Shown: piece by piece, positions 1 to 10,170 of the stretch
How positions within the stretch are numbered: the stretch's first letter is position 1
Layout: every line of letters starts with the position of its first letter
NCBI RefSeq assembly: GCF_014206815.1
Contig: NZ_JACHNP010000002.1
Span: 558,001 to 622,000 of the forward strand
Direction: 5' to 3'
From: Xanthomonas sp. F10
Lineage (GTDB): Bacteria; Pseudomonadota; Gammaproteobacteria; Xanthomonadales; Xanthomonadaceae
Length of the DNA stretch: 64,000 nucleotides
The notes under the pieces: generated by a model
Seen by the model: only the letters and a program-made list of their open reading frames with translations
Database searches by the model: none
Told to the model about the DNA's origin: nothing
Position numbers and translations under genes: made by a program

Positions 1-9
1 GCGCAAGCC

Positions 10-1350
10 ATGCATATTCCAACCTCGCCGGCAGGTCACGCGCCCCGGCATCTGCCGTTCTACCGGCAGCTGTACTTCCAGGTGGTGGTCGCCATCGTCC
101 TCGGCGCCATCCTCGGCCACTTCGAGCCGGCGTTTGCCGAGAAGCTCAAGCCGCTGGGCGACGCCTTCATCAAGCTGGTGAAGATGATCATCGCGCCGGT
201 GATCTTCCTGACCATCGTCACCGGCATCGCCGGCATGACCCACCTGAAGACGGTGGGGCGGGTGTTCGCCAAGGCGATGGTGTACTTCCTGTTCTTCTCC
301 ACCCTGGCGCTGATCGTCGGCATGATCGTCGCGCACGTGGTGCAGCCCGGCGCCGGCATGAACATCAATGCCGCCGACCTGGACCAGAGCGCGGTGCACA
401 GCTACGTGGAGAAGTCGCACGAGCTGACCCTGGTCGGCTTCCTGATGGACATCATCCCGAAGACGCTGCTCAGCCCGTTCGTCGGCGACAACATCCTGCA
501 GGTGCTGTTCGTGGCGGTGCTGTTCGGTGTGTCGCTGGCGATGGTGGGCGAGCGCGGCAAGCCGGTGCTGAACCTGCTGGAGGCGCTGGTGGCGCCGGTG
601 TTCAAGCTGGTGCATATCCTGATGAAGGCCGCGCCGATCGGCGCGTTCGGCGCGATCGCCTTCACCATCGGCAAGTACGGCGTGGGATCGCTGGTCAATC
701 TGGCCTGGCTGGTGGGTTCGTTTTACGTGACCTCGCTGCTGTTCGTGCTGGTGATCCTGGGTGCGGTGGCGCGCCTGTGTGGCTTCTCGGTCCTCAAGCT
801 GATCCGTTACCTGAAAGCCGAGCTGCTGCTGGTGCTCGGCACCTCCTCGTCCGAATCGGCGCTGCCCTCGCTGATGGAGAAGATGGAAAAGGCCGGTTGC
901 CAGAAGTCCGTGGTCGGCCTGGTCGTGCCCACCGGCTATTCGTTCAACCTCGACGGCACCAACATCTACATGACCCTGGCGGCGCTGTTCATCGCCCAGG
1001 CCACCAACACCGAACTGACCCTCGGCCACCAGATCGCGCTGCTGCTGGTGGCGATGCTCAGCTCCAAGGGCGCGGCCGGCGTGACCGGCGCCGGCTTCAT
1101 CACCCTGGCGGCGACGCTGGCGGTGGTGCCGGAAGTGCCGGTGGCCGGCATGGCGTTGATCCTGGGCGTGGACCGCTTCATGAGCGAGTGCCGCTCGCTG
1201 ACCAACTTCATCGGCAATGCGGTGGCCACCGTGGTGGTCTCGCGCTGGGAGAACGCGCTGGATCGCGACCGCCTGCGCATCGCCTTGAACGGCGGCGAAG
1301 AATCGCTGCCCGATGTGACGGTCGATCCTGTCGCCACCCCGACCCGCTGA
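10..1350 (+). CDS. dctA: C4-dicarboxylate:cation symporter DctA
   Basis: Inner-membrane carrier of the DAACS (glutamate/dicarboxylate:cation symporter) family, expected to import succinate, fumarate and malate. The 446-residue length matches DctA. Many hydrophobic segments are visible, and the family signatures appear in order: a serine-rich stretch [16 protein letters not shown] near residues 278-293, [13 protein letters not shown] near 309-321 and [14 protein letters not shown] near 352-365. The N-terminus ([16 protein letters not shown]) is typical of DctA. Upstream control lies outside the window. The next gene is malic enzyme maeB, so uptake and oxidation of C4 acids are neighbours, but a strong terminator separates them and they are probably not co-transcribed. 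Confidence 0.95.
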   Translation: MHIPTSPAGHAPRHLPFYRQLYFQVVVAIVLGAILGHFEPAFAEKLKPLGDAFIKLVKMIIAPVIFLTIVTGIAGMTHLKTVGRVFAKAMVYFLFFSTLALIVGMIVAHVVQPGAGMNINAADLDQSAVHSYVEKSHELTLVGFLMDIIPKTLLSPFVGDNILQVLFVAVLFGVSLAMVGERGKPVLNLLEALVAPVFKLVHILMKAAPIGAFGAIAFTIGKYGVGSLVNLAWLVGSFYVTSLLFVLVILGAVARLCGFSVLKLIRYLKAELLLVLGTSSSESALPSLMEKMEKAGCQKSVVGLVVPTGYSFNLDGTNIYMTLAALFIAQATNTELTLGHQIALLLVAMLSSKGAAGVTGAGFITLAATLAVVPEVPVAGMALILGVDRFMSECRSLTNFIGNAVATVVVSRWENALDRDRLRIALNGGEESLPDVTVDPVATPTR

Positions 1351-1365
1351 GTCCGCTGCAATCTG

Positions 1366-1398
1366 GACGCGCCGGCACTGCCGGCGCGTCGCGTTTTT
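1366..1398 (+). terminator. Intrinsic terminator after dctA
   Basis: An 11-bp perfect G+C stem (GACGCGCCGGC pairing with GCCGGCGCGTC, loop ACT) begins 16 bases after the dctA stop and is followed by GCG and five T. It is a standard Rho-independent terminator for dctA. Confidence 0.9.
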
Positions 1399-1456
1399 CC
1401 CGGTGCCCGCGGCCCTGGTGACAGCCGCCAGACAGGACCGCTCCTGCTGCTGGGGG

Positions 1457-1462
1457 TAGAAT
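1457..1462 (+). promoter_or_regulatory. Candidate -10 box for maeB
   Basis: TAGAAT lies 38 bases upstream of the maeB start codon in otherwise G+C-rich sequence. No convincing -35 box is seen at the usual spacing. Confidence 0.45.
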
Positions 1463-1499
1463 TCCGGGCCTCCGCGCCTTTCGACAAAAGAAGCCCTCG

Positions 1500-3785
<2,286 letters not shown>

Positions 3786-4255
3786 GCCGCCGCCGCGGCC
3801 TCCGTTGCACACCGGTCCGCGCGAAGGCGCCGCCGGTGTGTTGCATGCGCTCCGGCACCGCCGCCGGGGCGCACAGCTTGCCCGCTCGGCAGCCTGGCTG
3901 CCTTCCGGTCGCTCCTACGAGGTCGGTGCGTGCGTTGTGCGCGCACTTGAAGGCGGGGCGTGTTCGGTGCCGTGCCTGAGAGGGCGTGAGGTGGCAGCAG
4001 GCGGGCTTGCTGGCAGAGAAGGGTGGCGATCGCGCGCGGATCAGTGTCGGAGTATCACGACAGCAGCGTGGGCGTCTTCGCTACGGGCAGCGCTGCTGCG
4101 CAGCGGGTCAGAGAAACGTGGGGGCTGAAAACGGTTTCATATGCAGGCGACAAGGTATGTCGCAGTGCCATTCGCGCCATCGCGCGCGGCCGGCACGCGG
4201 GCCGCGCGGGGTCAAGCCGGGGCACGGGAGCGACGCCAGTGGCGCCGCGCCGCAC
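3786..4255. other. Intergenic region between convergent maeB and the Xre-type gene
   Basis: No gene is supported in these 470 bases. One inverted repeat (CACACCGG at 3808-3815 pairing with CCGGTGTG at 3833-3840) lies 23 bases after maeB and may act as a terminator, although no T-run follows. Short frames here lack ribosome sites and recognisable content. Confidence 0.5.
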
Positions 4256-4516
4256 TCAGGCCATGCGCTTGCCCACCGGCAACGGCAGGCTGTCGCCGTC
4301 GGTCTGGTTCAGCTTGGAAGGCTTGCCAGTCAGCAGCACATATGCGTCGACGCCGGTAAGTTCGGCGATCTTCAGCAAATGCCGGGCATTAGGGACAGAA
4401 CGATTGTTCTCCCAGTGACCCAGGGTGCTATGCGCCACGCCCAGCAAGGCGGCAAGCTCGCGCAGCGTGAAACCGGCATTTCGCCGCGCCTGCATCAAAC
4501 GCACACCTATATCCAC
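4256..4516 (-). CDS. Small Xre-family helix-turn-helix regulator
   Basis: An 86-residue DNA-binding protein that is almost only a Cro/C1-type helix-turn-helix: about residues 5-60 contain RLMQARRNAGFTLRELA, LLGVAHSTLGHWENN and the helix-ending segment ARHLLKIAELTGVDAYVLL. I chose the GTG at 4516 because GAGGTG stands about five bases upstream; a TTG four codons earlier is also possible. There is no effector domain, so it is probably a dimeric repressor with unknown targets. It is transcribed away from the small zinc-binding gene at 4696, so that gene or itself may be a target (inference). No toxin partner or phage gene lies beside it. Confidence 0.8.
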   Translation of the reverse strand: MDIGVRLMQARRNAGFTLRELAALLGVAHSTLGHWENNRSVPNARHLLKIAELTGVDAYVLLTGKPSKLNQTDGDSLPLPVGKRMA

Positions 4517-4658
4517 GAGACACCTCAAAGCGGCATGTTGGCGCCGCGTGACACCAGCATAGTGCTGCGTTCGTCTTGCATCAAGCGAATAGGAAAAGCG
4601 CGTGAAGGAACGTCGTCGCCGTGCCTCGCGGATCCCACGCCGGGCCCGGGCGGGCTGC

Positions 4659-4664
4659 TAGAAT
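4659..4664 (+). promoter_or_regulatory. Candidate -10 box for the zinc-binding gene and following LPS genes
   Basis: TAGAAT 31 bases upstream of the start at 4696, in the divergent spacer with the Xre-type gene. No clear -35 box. Confidence 0.4.
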
Positions 4665-4695
4665 CGCCTGTCCCTTTCGCCGTGTCCCCACCGCC

Positions 4696-4893
4696 ATGAG
4701 CCATACCGCCACCGCGCCCGCCAATGCCCAGACGCGCTACGAGGTGCGCCGCGCCGACCTGCCGCTGAGCTGCCCGACGCCGGAGATGGCGCTGTGGAAT
4801 TCGCACCCGCGGGTCTACCTGCCGATCGAGGACGAGCCCGGCCTCGAAGCCAAGTGCCCGTACTGCGGCGCGGTCTTCGTGCTGATCGACTGA
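4696..4893 (+). CDS. Small zinc-finger (CHCC-type) protein
   Basis: A 65-residue protein resembling the zf-CHCC family, related to the zinc-binding subunit of mitochondrial complex I. The visible ligands are Cys in LSCPTPEMALWNSHPR (Cys near 29, His near 38) and the C-terminal pair in AKCPYCGAVFVLID (Cys near 55 and 58). The family arrangement C-x8-H-x(n)-C-x2-C is complete. The role is unproven. It ends 10 bases before a glycosyltransferase and is probably the first gene of that transcription unit. The start ATG at 4696 gives the family's usual short N-terminus. Confidence 0.85.
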   Translation: MSHTATAPANAQTRYEVRRADLPLSCPTPEMALWNSHPRVYLPIEDEPGLEAKCPYCGAVFVLID

Positions 4894-4903
4894 TCCGGGT
4901 TCG

Positions 4904-6016
4904 ATGCACCGCCTGACCGTGGTGCAGCTGCTGCCGGCGCTGGAGTCCGGCGGCGTCGAGCGCTCCACGCTGGAAATCGCCCAGGCCCTGGTCGATGCCG
5001 GGCATCGTGCCCTGGTGGTCTCGGCCGGCGGCCGGCTGCTGCCCGCGCTGGCCGCCACCGGCGCCGAGCACATTGCCCTGGACATTGGCCGCAAATCCCT
5101 GCTGACCCTGCGCCACGTGCCCGCGCTGCGGCGCCTGTTCGCGCGCGAGCGCGCCGACATCGTGCACGCGCGCTCGCGGCTCCCGGCCTGGCTGGGCTGG
5201 CGCGCGCTGCAGGGCATGCCGGCGGCGCAGCGCCCGCGCCTGGTCACCACCGTGCACGGGCTCAACTCGCCCAGCCGCTACAGCGCGGTGATGACCCGCG
5301 GCGAGCGGGTCATCTGCGTGTCCGAGACCGTGCGCGCCTACGTGCTGCAGCACTATCCGCAGACCGATCCGGCGCGCCTGCGGGTGGTGCCGCGCGGCAT
5401 CGATCCGGCGCAGTTCCCGCGTCGTGCCTGGCCCGATGCGCAGGCGCGGGCCTGGGCGGCCAGCCAGGCGCCGGCGCTGGCCGGGAACGGGCCGCTGCTG
5501 TTGCTGCCGGGGCGCGGCACCCGCCTCAAAGGCCACGCCGACGCGCTGCGCCTGCTGGCGGCGCTGCGCGGCGACGGCCGCGACGCGCGGCTGTGGCTGC
5601 CCGGCGCACGCGAGGCCGGGCGCGAGGCCTATATCAGCGAACTGGAAGCCGAGGCCGCCGCACTCGGCGTGGCCGACGCGGTGGCGTTCACGCCGCCGAC
5701 CGCGCGTATCGCCGAGGCCTACGCCGCCAGCGACCTGGTGCTGCAGCTTTCGCGCAAGCCCGAGGCGTTCGGCCGCACCGTGGTCGAGGCGCTGGCGGTC
5801 GGGCGGCCGGTGCTGGGCTGGGCGCATGGCGGGGTCGGCGAATTGCTCGCGCAGCTGCAGCCCGCCGGCGCGGTGGCGACCTTCGATGCCGGAGCCCTGC
5901 AGGCCGCCGCGCGTGCGCTGCTGGCGCAACCTCCCGCGCCGCCGGCGGCGCTCCCCTACACGCTGCAGGCCATGCAGCGCAGTACCTTGGCGATCTATGA
6001 CGAACTCCGGCCCTGA
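4904..6016 (+). CDS. GT4-family glycosyltransferase, probably LPS core assembly
   Basis: A 370-residue GT-B fold transferase. The N-terminus LLPALESGGVERSTLEIA is the donor-family glycine-rich loop of glycosyltransferase family 4. The C-terminal domain has the nucleotide-sugar site: LPGRGTRLKGH near 200, then LQLSRKPEAFGRTVVEALAVGRPV near 285-308, which contains the E-x7-E motif. It acts on the cytoplasmic face of the inner membrane. The sugar and acceptor cannot be read from sequence. The neighbours (an O-antigen-ligase-like protein overlapping its end, then a lipid A acyltransferase and the Kdo transferase) point to lipopolysaccharide core. It overlaps the next gene by 20 bases. Confidence 0.85.
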   Translation: MHRLTVVQLLPALESGGVERSTLEIAQALVDAGHRALVVSAGGRLLPALAATGAEHIALDIGRKSLLTLRHVPALRRLFARERADIVHARSRLPAWLGWRALQGMPAAQRPRLVTTVHGLNSPSRYSAVMTRGERVICVSETVRAYVLQHYPQTDPARLRVVPRGIDPAQFPRRAWPDAQARAWAASQAPALAGNGPLLLLPGRGTRLKGHADALRLLAALRGDGRDARLWLPGAREAGREAYISELEAEAAALGVADAVAFTPPTARIAEAYAASDLVLQLSRKPEAFGRTVVEALAVGRPVLGWAHGGVGELLAQLQPAGAVATFDAGALQAAARALLAQPPAPPAALPYTLQAMQRSTLAIYDELRP

Positions 6017-7352
6017 CGGTTCCCTGTCCGCTTCCGCCTTGCCCGAGGTCCGCGAGCGCTGGGCGCCGGTCTGGGTGCTGCTCTTCGTCGCGCTGTGGCC
6101 GGCGCCGGGCCTGGCGGCCGGGGTGCTGGCGCTGGGCGCCCTGGTCACCCTGGCGCGCCTGCTGCACAGCCGCTTCCGGGGGGGCGGGCGCCTGCTCAGC
6201 GGCCCGGCCTGGGCGCTGACCACGCTGCTGTTCTTCGCCTATTGGCTGCCGCAGCCGCTGTCGGCGCTGGGCGCGGTGGACGTGCCGCTGGCCCTGCGCG
6301 AATCGGCGGTGGACCTGCGCTTCCTGCCGTTCCTGTGGCTGGTGGCGATGGCGGTGGCGACGCCGCGCGGACGCCGCATCACCTTCAACGGCGTGGCGGT
6401 GATCGCCGCGCTCTGGACCGTGGACGCACTGGCGCAGGCGCTGTGCGGCACCAGCCCGCTGTTCTGGTCGATGGACCAACTGAAGTGGGCGATCAGCCAC
6501 CACGGCCTGTGCACGCCGCAGGAGATCGCCCTGGCCGATCGCCTCAGCGGCGTGTTCGGCCCGTGCAACCTGAAGTTCGGCCAGGTGCTGGCCAGCGTGT
6601 CGCCGTTCCTGCTGTGGGTGGCGGCGCGCCGCGGTGGTGCCTGGGGCTGGCTGCTCGCCGCGGCCGCGGTGGGCGTGGTGCTGGTGCTGGCGGGATCGCG
6701 CGCCTCGTGGATCACCTATGCGGTGCTGCTGGTACTGTCGGGCTGGCGCCTGCTCGGCGCGCGCAAGCTGCTGGCGCTGGGCGTGGCCGCGCTGCTGGTG
6801 GCCGGGGTGCTGGGCGTGGTGTCGCCGCAGGTGCACGACCGCTTCGAGCGCACCGCGCGCGCGCTCAGCGGGCATCCGGCCGACCTCAACGCGGCGCTGA
6901 CCGGGCGCGCGCAGATCTGGACCGCTGCGTGGTGCATGATTCGCGAGCATCCGATCAACGGCGTCGGCGTACGCGGCTTCCGCGAGGCCTACGTCGGGTG
7001 CGACCCGGATCCGACCCATGGCGGGGAATGGGGGCGCGAGCCGGCGTTCCATGCCCACCAGATCGTGCTCGAAGTGCTCGCCGAGACCGGCGTGATCGGC
7101 CTGCTGCTGTGGCTTGCCGGTGCCGCGCAGGCATGGCGCGCCTGGCGCTATGCGTCGGCGCAGGCGCGCGAACGCGCGCGCCCGGCGATGCAGGCGTTGC
7201 TGATCACGGTGTTCCCGTTCAACACCCACCTGGCGTTCTACTCGTCGTTCTGGGGCGGGCTGACCATGCTGCTGATCGGCCTGTACGCCGGCGCGCTGCT
7301 GGCGAACGACCCCGAACCGGGCGAGCGCGCCAACGCCGCGGCGCCGGGTTGA
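5997..7352 (+). CDS. O-antigen ligase / polymerase-like membrane protein (Wzy_C family)
   Basis: A 451-residue multi-pass membrane protein of the WaaL/Wzy superfamily, expected to join or polymerise undecaprenyl-linked glycan at the periplasmic face. Hydrophobic segments cover most of the length. The diagnostic periplasmic region ends in NGVGVRGFREAY and FHAHQIVLEVLAETGVIGL (about residues 322-370), with the conserved Arg and the H-x-H-like pair of WaaL ligases. The ATG at 5997 overlaps the end of the glycosyltransferase gene, indicating coupled translation. Ligase is more likely than polymerase because the neighbours are core and lipid A genes, but the families are hard to separate by sequence. 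Confidence 0.8.
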   Translation: MTNSGPDGSLSASALPEVRERWAPVWVLLFVALWPAPGLAAGVLALGALVTLARLLHSRFRGGGRLLSGPAWALTTLLFFAYWLPQPLSALGAVDVPLALRESAVDLRFLPFLWLVAMAVATPRGRRITFNGVAVIAALWTVDALAQALCGTSPLFWSMDQLKWAISHHGLCTPQEIALADRLSGVFGPCNLKFGQVLASVSPFLLWVAARRGGAWGWLLAAAAVGVVLVLAGSRASWITYAVLLVLSGWRLLGARKLLALGVAALLVAGVLGVVSPQVHDRFERTARALSGHPADLNAALTGRAQIWTAAWCMIREHPINGVGVRGFREAYVGCDPDPTHGGEWGREPAFHAHQIVLEVLAETGVIGLLLWLAGAAQAWRAWRYASAQARERARPAMQALLITVFPFNTHLAFYSSFWGGLTMLLIGLYAGALLANDPEPGERANAAAPG

Positions 7353-7356
7353 GCGC

Positions 7357-8298
7357 TCAGCCGCGCTCGTAGAAGTCGCTGCGGCCGCCGGGCTGGCGCT
7401 TGAAGCGGCGGTGGATCCACAGGTACTGCGCCGGCGCCTCGCGCACCATCGCCTCGATGGCGGCGTTGACCCGCGCGGTGTCGGTGACCATGTCTTCCGA
7501 CGGAAAGTCCTCCAGCGGCGGCGCGATGCGCAGGATGTAGTCGGCGCCTTCGCGGCGGTGGAAGTACGGCACCACCGCGCAGCCGGTCAGCCGCGCCAGC
7601 TGGTGGGTGGCGGTGATGGTGGCCGCGGGCATGCCGAAGAACGGCACGAACACCGTGTCCTTGCCGCGCATGTCCTGGTCCGGGGCGTACCACAGGAAGC
7701 CGCCGCGCTTGAGATGGCGCACGCTGCCGCGCAGGTCCTCGTTGGCGAACATGGCGGTGGCGTAGCGCAGGCGGCCGCGCTTGACCGCCCATTCGAACAC
7801 CGGATTGCGGTGGCGCCGGTACATCCCGGCCAGCGGCACGTACTGGCACAGCAACCGGCCGCAGATCTCCAGGGTCATGAAATGGCCCGACACCAGCAGC
7901 ACGCCGCGGCCCTGCGCCTGCAGCGCCTGCAGGTGTTCCAGGCCTTCGATGCGGGTGCGCCGGCGAATCGCGCCGATGCCGCCCCACCAGGCGCGGGCGA
8001 ACTCGAACACGCCCACGCCCAGCGCATCGAAGCTGTCGCGCAGCAGGCGTTCGCGCCAGGCCGCGCTCTGCTCCGGGAAGCACAGTGTCAGGTTGACCTC
8101 GGCGGCATGGCGGCGGGTGCCGGCCAGGCGCAGCGCCAGCCAGCCGATGCCGCGGCCCAGGGCGCGTTGCAGCAGCCAGGGCAGGCGCGCGGCGATCACC
8201 GCCAGGCCGAGCAGCAGCCAGGTGAGCCAGTGGCGGGGCGAGCGCGGCGGCGGTGCGGCGTGGGTCGCGGAGGCGGGCGGAGTGGGAGCGGCAGACAT
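7357..8298 (-). CDS. Lipid A biosynthesis acyltransferase (LpxL/HtrB family)
   Basis: Transfers a secondary acyl chain to Kdo-lipid A at the inner membrane. The 313 residues have one N-terminal membrane helix (about 24-45, WLTWLLLGLAVIAARLPWLL). The catalytic motif reads GHFMTLE where the family has H-x4-D/E (about 145-151). YRRHRNPVFE (about 168), the block around YAPDQDMRGKDTVFVPFFG (about 205-224), and a C-terminal YLWIHRRFK also match LpxL/LpxM. It is convergent with the ligase gene (4-base gap) and divergent from waaA. LpxL versus LpxM or LpxP identity is not decided by sequence alone. Confidence 0.85.
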   Translation of the reverse strand: MSAAPTPPASATHAAPPPRSPRHWLTWLLLGLAVIAARLPWLLQRALGRGIGWLALRLAGTRRHAAEVNLTLCFPEQSAAWRERLLRDSFDALGVGVFEFARAWWGGIGAIRRRTRIEGLEHLQALQAQGRGVLLVSGHFMTLEICGRLLCQYVPLAGMYRRHRNPVFEWAVKRGRLRYATAMFANEDLRGSVRHLKRGGFLWYAPDQDMRGKDTVFVPFFGMPAATITATHQLARLTGCAVVPYFHRREGADYILRIAPPLEDFPSEDMVTDTARVNAAIEAMVREAPAQYLWIHRRFKRQPGGRSDFYERG

Positions 8299-8377
8299 GC
8301 GCCAAGTTTAGCCGGGCACGCGCACGGCCGCGTCGGCGCGCCTGGCGATCGTCTGCCGCCGCCCGCGCGCAACCGGC

Positions 8378-8383
8378 TATGCT
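8378..8383 (+). promoter_or_regulatory. Candidate -10 box for waaA, very close to the start codon
   Basis: TATGCT ends six bases before the waaA ATG at 8390. If this is the -10 box, transcription begins at or next to the start codon and the mRNA has little or no leader. No clear -35 box is seen. Confidence 0.35.
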
Positions 8384-8389
8384 GTCCGG

Positions 8390-9700
8390 ATGCGCAACGA
8401 TTTCATCGAGCGGCTGCTGCGCGGCCTGTACTCGGCCGTGCTCTATCTGCTGCTGCCGGTCACCGTCTATCACCTGGTCTGGCGCGGCTTCCGCGTGCGC
8501 CAGTACTTCCAGCGCTGGGACGAGCGCTACGCCTCGTATTCGCAGGCGCGCGGGCGCCCGCGGGTCTGGCTGCACGCGGTCTCGGTGGGCGAGGTCAACG
8601 TCGCCGCGCCGGTGGTCAACGCGCTGCGCGCGCAGCGCCCGGACATCCGCTGGGTGATCACCACCATCACCCCGACCGGCTCGGAGCGGGTGCGCGCGCT
8701 GTGGGGCGATGCCCTGGACCATGTGTATCTGCCCTACGACGTGCCCGGCAGCGTCGGCCGCTTCCTGCAGCATTTCCGCCCCAGCCTGGCGCTGATCCTG
8801 GAGACCGAGCTGTGGCCGAACATGTTGTTCGGCTGTCGCGACCGCGGCATCCCGGTGTACGTGCTCAATGCGCGGCTGTCGGCGCGCTCGCTGCGCGGCT
8901 ACCGGGTGCTGCGGCCGTTGATCGGGCGCGCGCTGCGCACCGTTACCTGTGTGGCGGCGCAATCGCAGGAGGACGCCGAGCGCTTCGTCGCCCTGGGGGC
9001 GCGCCCGGAGCAGGTGCGTGCGCTGGGTAATCTGAAGTTCGACATCGCCGCGCCTGCGCACCTGCCCGACGTCGTCGCCGCGTTCCGTACGCGTGTGCCG
9101 GCGACGCGTCCGGTGTGGATCGCCGCCAGTACCCACGATGGCGAGGAGGCGGCGGTGATCGAGATGCATCGGCAACTGCGCCGCCAATGGCCGGACGTGC
9201 TGCTGCTGTGGGCGCCGCGGCATCCGGAACGTTTTGCCAAGGTCGAGGCGCTGGCGCGCGACCAGGGCTGGCGGGTGACCACGCGTCGCCAGCAGCAGTG
9301 GCCCGGCGCCGACGATGCGGTGTTCGTGATCGATACGCTGGGCGAACTGATGGGCTTCTACGCCTGCGCCCAGGTGGCCTTCGTCGGCGGCAGCCTGCAG
9401 CCGATCGGTGGGCACAACCTGCTGGAGCCGGCCGCCGTCGGCACGCCGTCGGTCACCGGCCCGCACCTGCACAACTTCTCCGAGATCTCGCGGCGCATGC
9501 GCGAGGCCGGCGCGGTCGCCATCTGCGAGGATGCCGGTGCCGTGTGCGCGGCCCTGCAGACCCTGCTGGCCGATGCCGAGGCGCGCAAGCGCATGGCCGA
9601 GGCCGGCTGCGCGCTGGTCGAAAACGGCCGCGGCGCGCTGCAGCGGACCCTGCAACTGATCGCGCCGCACCTGCCGCCGCTGGCGGGCGCGGAGGAGTGA
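8390..9700 (+). CDS. waaA: 3-deoxy-D-manno-octulosonic acid (Kdo) transferase
   Basis: Adds Kdo from CMP-Kdo to lipid IVA, linking lipid A to core. The 436-residue length fits WaaA/KdtA. The N-terminus carries a membrane anchor (LYSAVLYLLLPVTVYHLVW). Family landmarks are WLHAVSVGEV (about 62-71), the Kdo-transferase acid in LILETELWPN (about 139-148), the NARLSARS segment, GNLKFD near 210, and the C-terminal donor site FVGGSLQPIGGHNLLEPAAVG (about 333-353). Divergent from the LpxL-type gene, so the lipid A and core steps are clustered. Confidence 0.95.
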   Translation: MRNDFIERLLRGLYSAVLYLLLPVTVYHLVWRGFRVRQYFQRWDERYASYSQARGRPRVWLHAVSVGEVNVAAPVVNALRAQRPDIRWVITTITPTGSERVRALWGDALDHVYLPYDVPGSVGRFLQHFRPSLALILETELWPNMLFGCRDRGIPVYVLNARLSARSLRGYRVLRPLIGRALRTVTCVAAQSQEDAERFVALGARPEQVRALGNLKFDIAAPAHLPDVVAAFRTRVPATRPVWIAASTHDGEEAAVIEMHRQLRRQWPDVLLLWAPRHPERFAKVEALARDQGWRVTTRRQQQWPGADDAVFVIDTLGELMGFYACAQVAFVGGSLQPIGGHNLLEPAAVGTPSVTGPHLHNFSEISRRMREAGAVAICEDAGAVCAALQTLLADAEARKRMAEAGCALVENGRGALQRTLQLIAPHLPPLAGAEE

Positions 9701-9727
9701 CCTGCGTCGCTCGGGATGCGCTCGCCC

Positions 9728-9793
9728 GTAGGAGCGGCGTCAGCCGCGACGGGCGTTCCCGGTAAAGCGCGTCGCGGCTGAAGCCGCTCCTAC
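9728..9793. repeat. REP-like inverted repeat unit, copy 1
   Basis: A 66-base imperfect palindrome with ends GTAGGAGCGGCGTCAGCCGC and GCGGCTGAAGCCGCTCCTAC. The same unit occurs at 41460 and 49960, and as a half unit at 10041. Confidence 0.9.
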
Positions 9794-9829
9794 GGATCTG
9801 CGACGGCATCCGAATTCTAGAAAGACCCC

Positions 9830-9924
9830 TTGTGGGAGTGGCTTCAGTCGCGACGCATGAGGCACTTTCCGTTCGCCCATCGTATTCCTTGGCACAGCGC
9901 GTCGGGACTGAAGTCCCTCCCACA
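9830..9924. repeat. Diverged REP-like inverted repeat, longer loop
   Basis: Ends TGTGGGAGTGGCTTCAGTCG and CGGGACTGAAGTCCCTCCCACA-type complement enclose about 50 bases. The arms resemble the GTAGGAGCGGCTTCAGCCGCGAC unit but with GTGGGAGNGGCTTCAGTCGCGAC, i.e. a second subfamily. Confidence 0.75.
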
Positions 9925-10040
9925 GTGGCTGCCGGAGCGTCGCGTCAGCGGCCAGTGCGGCGTTCGTTCCGCTAGTGGCGCGGGGCCTACGCTGTACGGC
10001 GTGGGGCGTGGGGCGTGTGTCGCATCGCCATGCGCGCCCC

Positions 10041-10063
10041 GTAGGAGCGGCTTCAGCCGCGAC
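10041..10063. repeat. Half REP-like unit
   Basis: A single arm starting GTAGGAGCGGCTTCAGCCGC without its inverted partner nearby. Confidence 0.7.
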
Positions 10064-10111
10064 CCGCGAGCGGGCGGCAGAGCTCCGACACATCGCCTCT
10101 AGTGGCTCCCC

Positions 10112-10153
10112 AACACAGAAACGGCGGACCCGAAGGCCCGCCGTTTCTGTGTT
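10112..10153 (-). terminator. Long hairpin terminator after tolC
   Basis: A 16-bp perfect stem (arms 10112-10127 and 10138-10153) with a CTTCGG-type tetraloop on the reverse strand, 17 bases past the tolC stop. There is no pure U-run, but the 3' arm is T-rich. Confidence 0.7.
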
Positions 10154-10170
10154 CGCGCCAGCGAACGCGC

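Larger units (their letters stand above)
9701..10111. other. Repeat-filled intergenic region between waaA and tolC
   Basis: About 410 bases without a gene, made largely of palindromic repeat units (listed separately) plus a short half unit at 10041. The spacer lies between the 3' ends of two convergent genes, the usual place for REP-type elements. Confidence 0.7.

Noticed and set aside
7238-9670. 810-codon reverse frame across the LpxL-type gene and waaA
   Set aside because: Joins antisense of waaA with a shifted frame of the acyltransferase gene; no coherent product.
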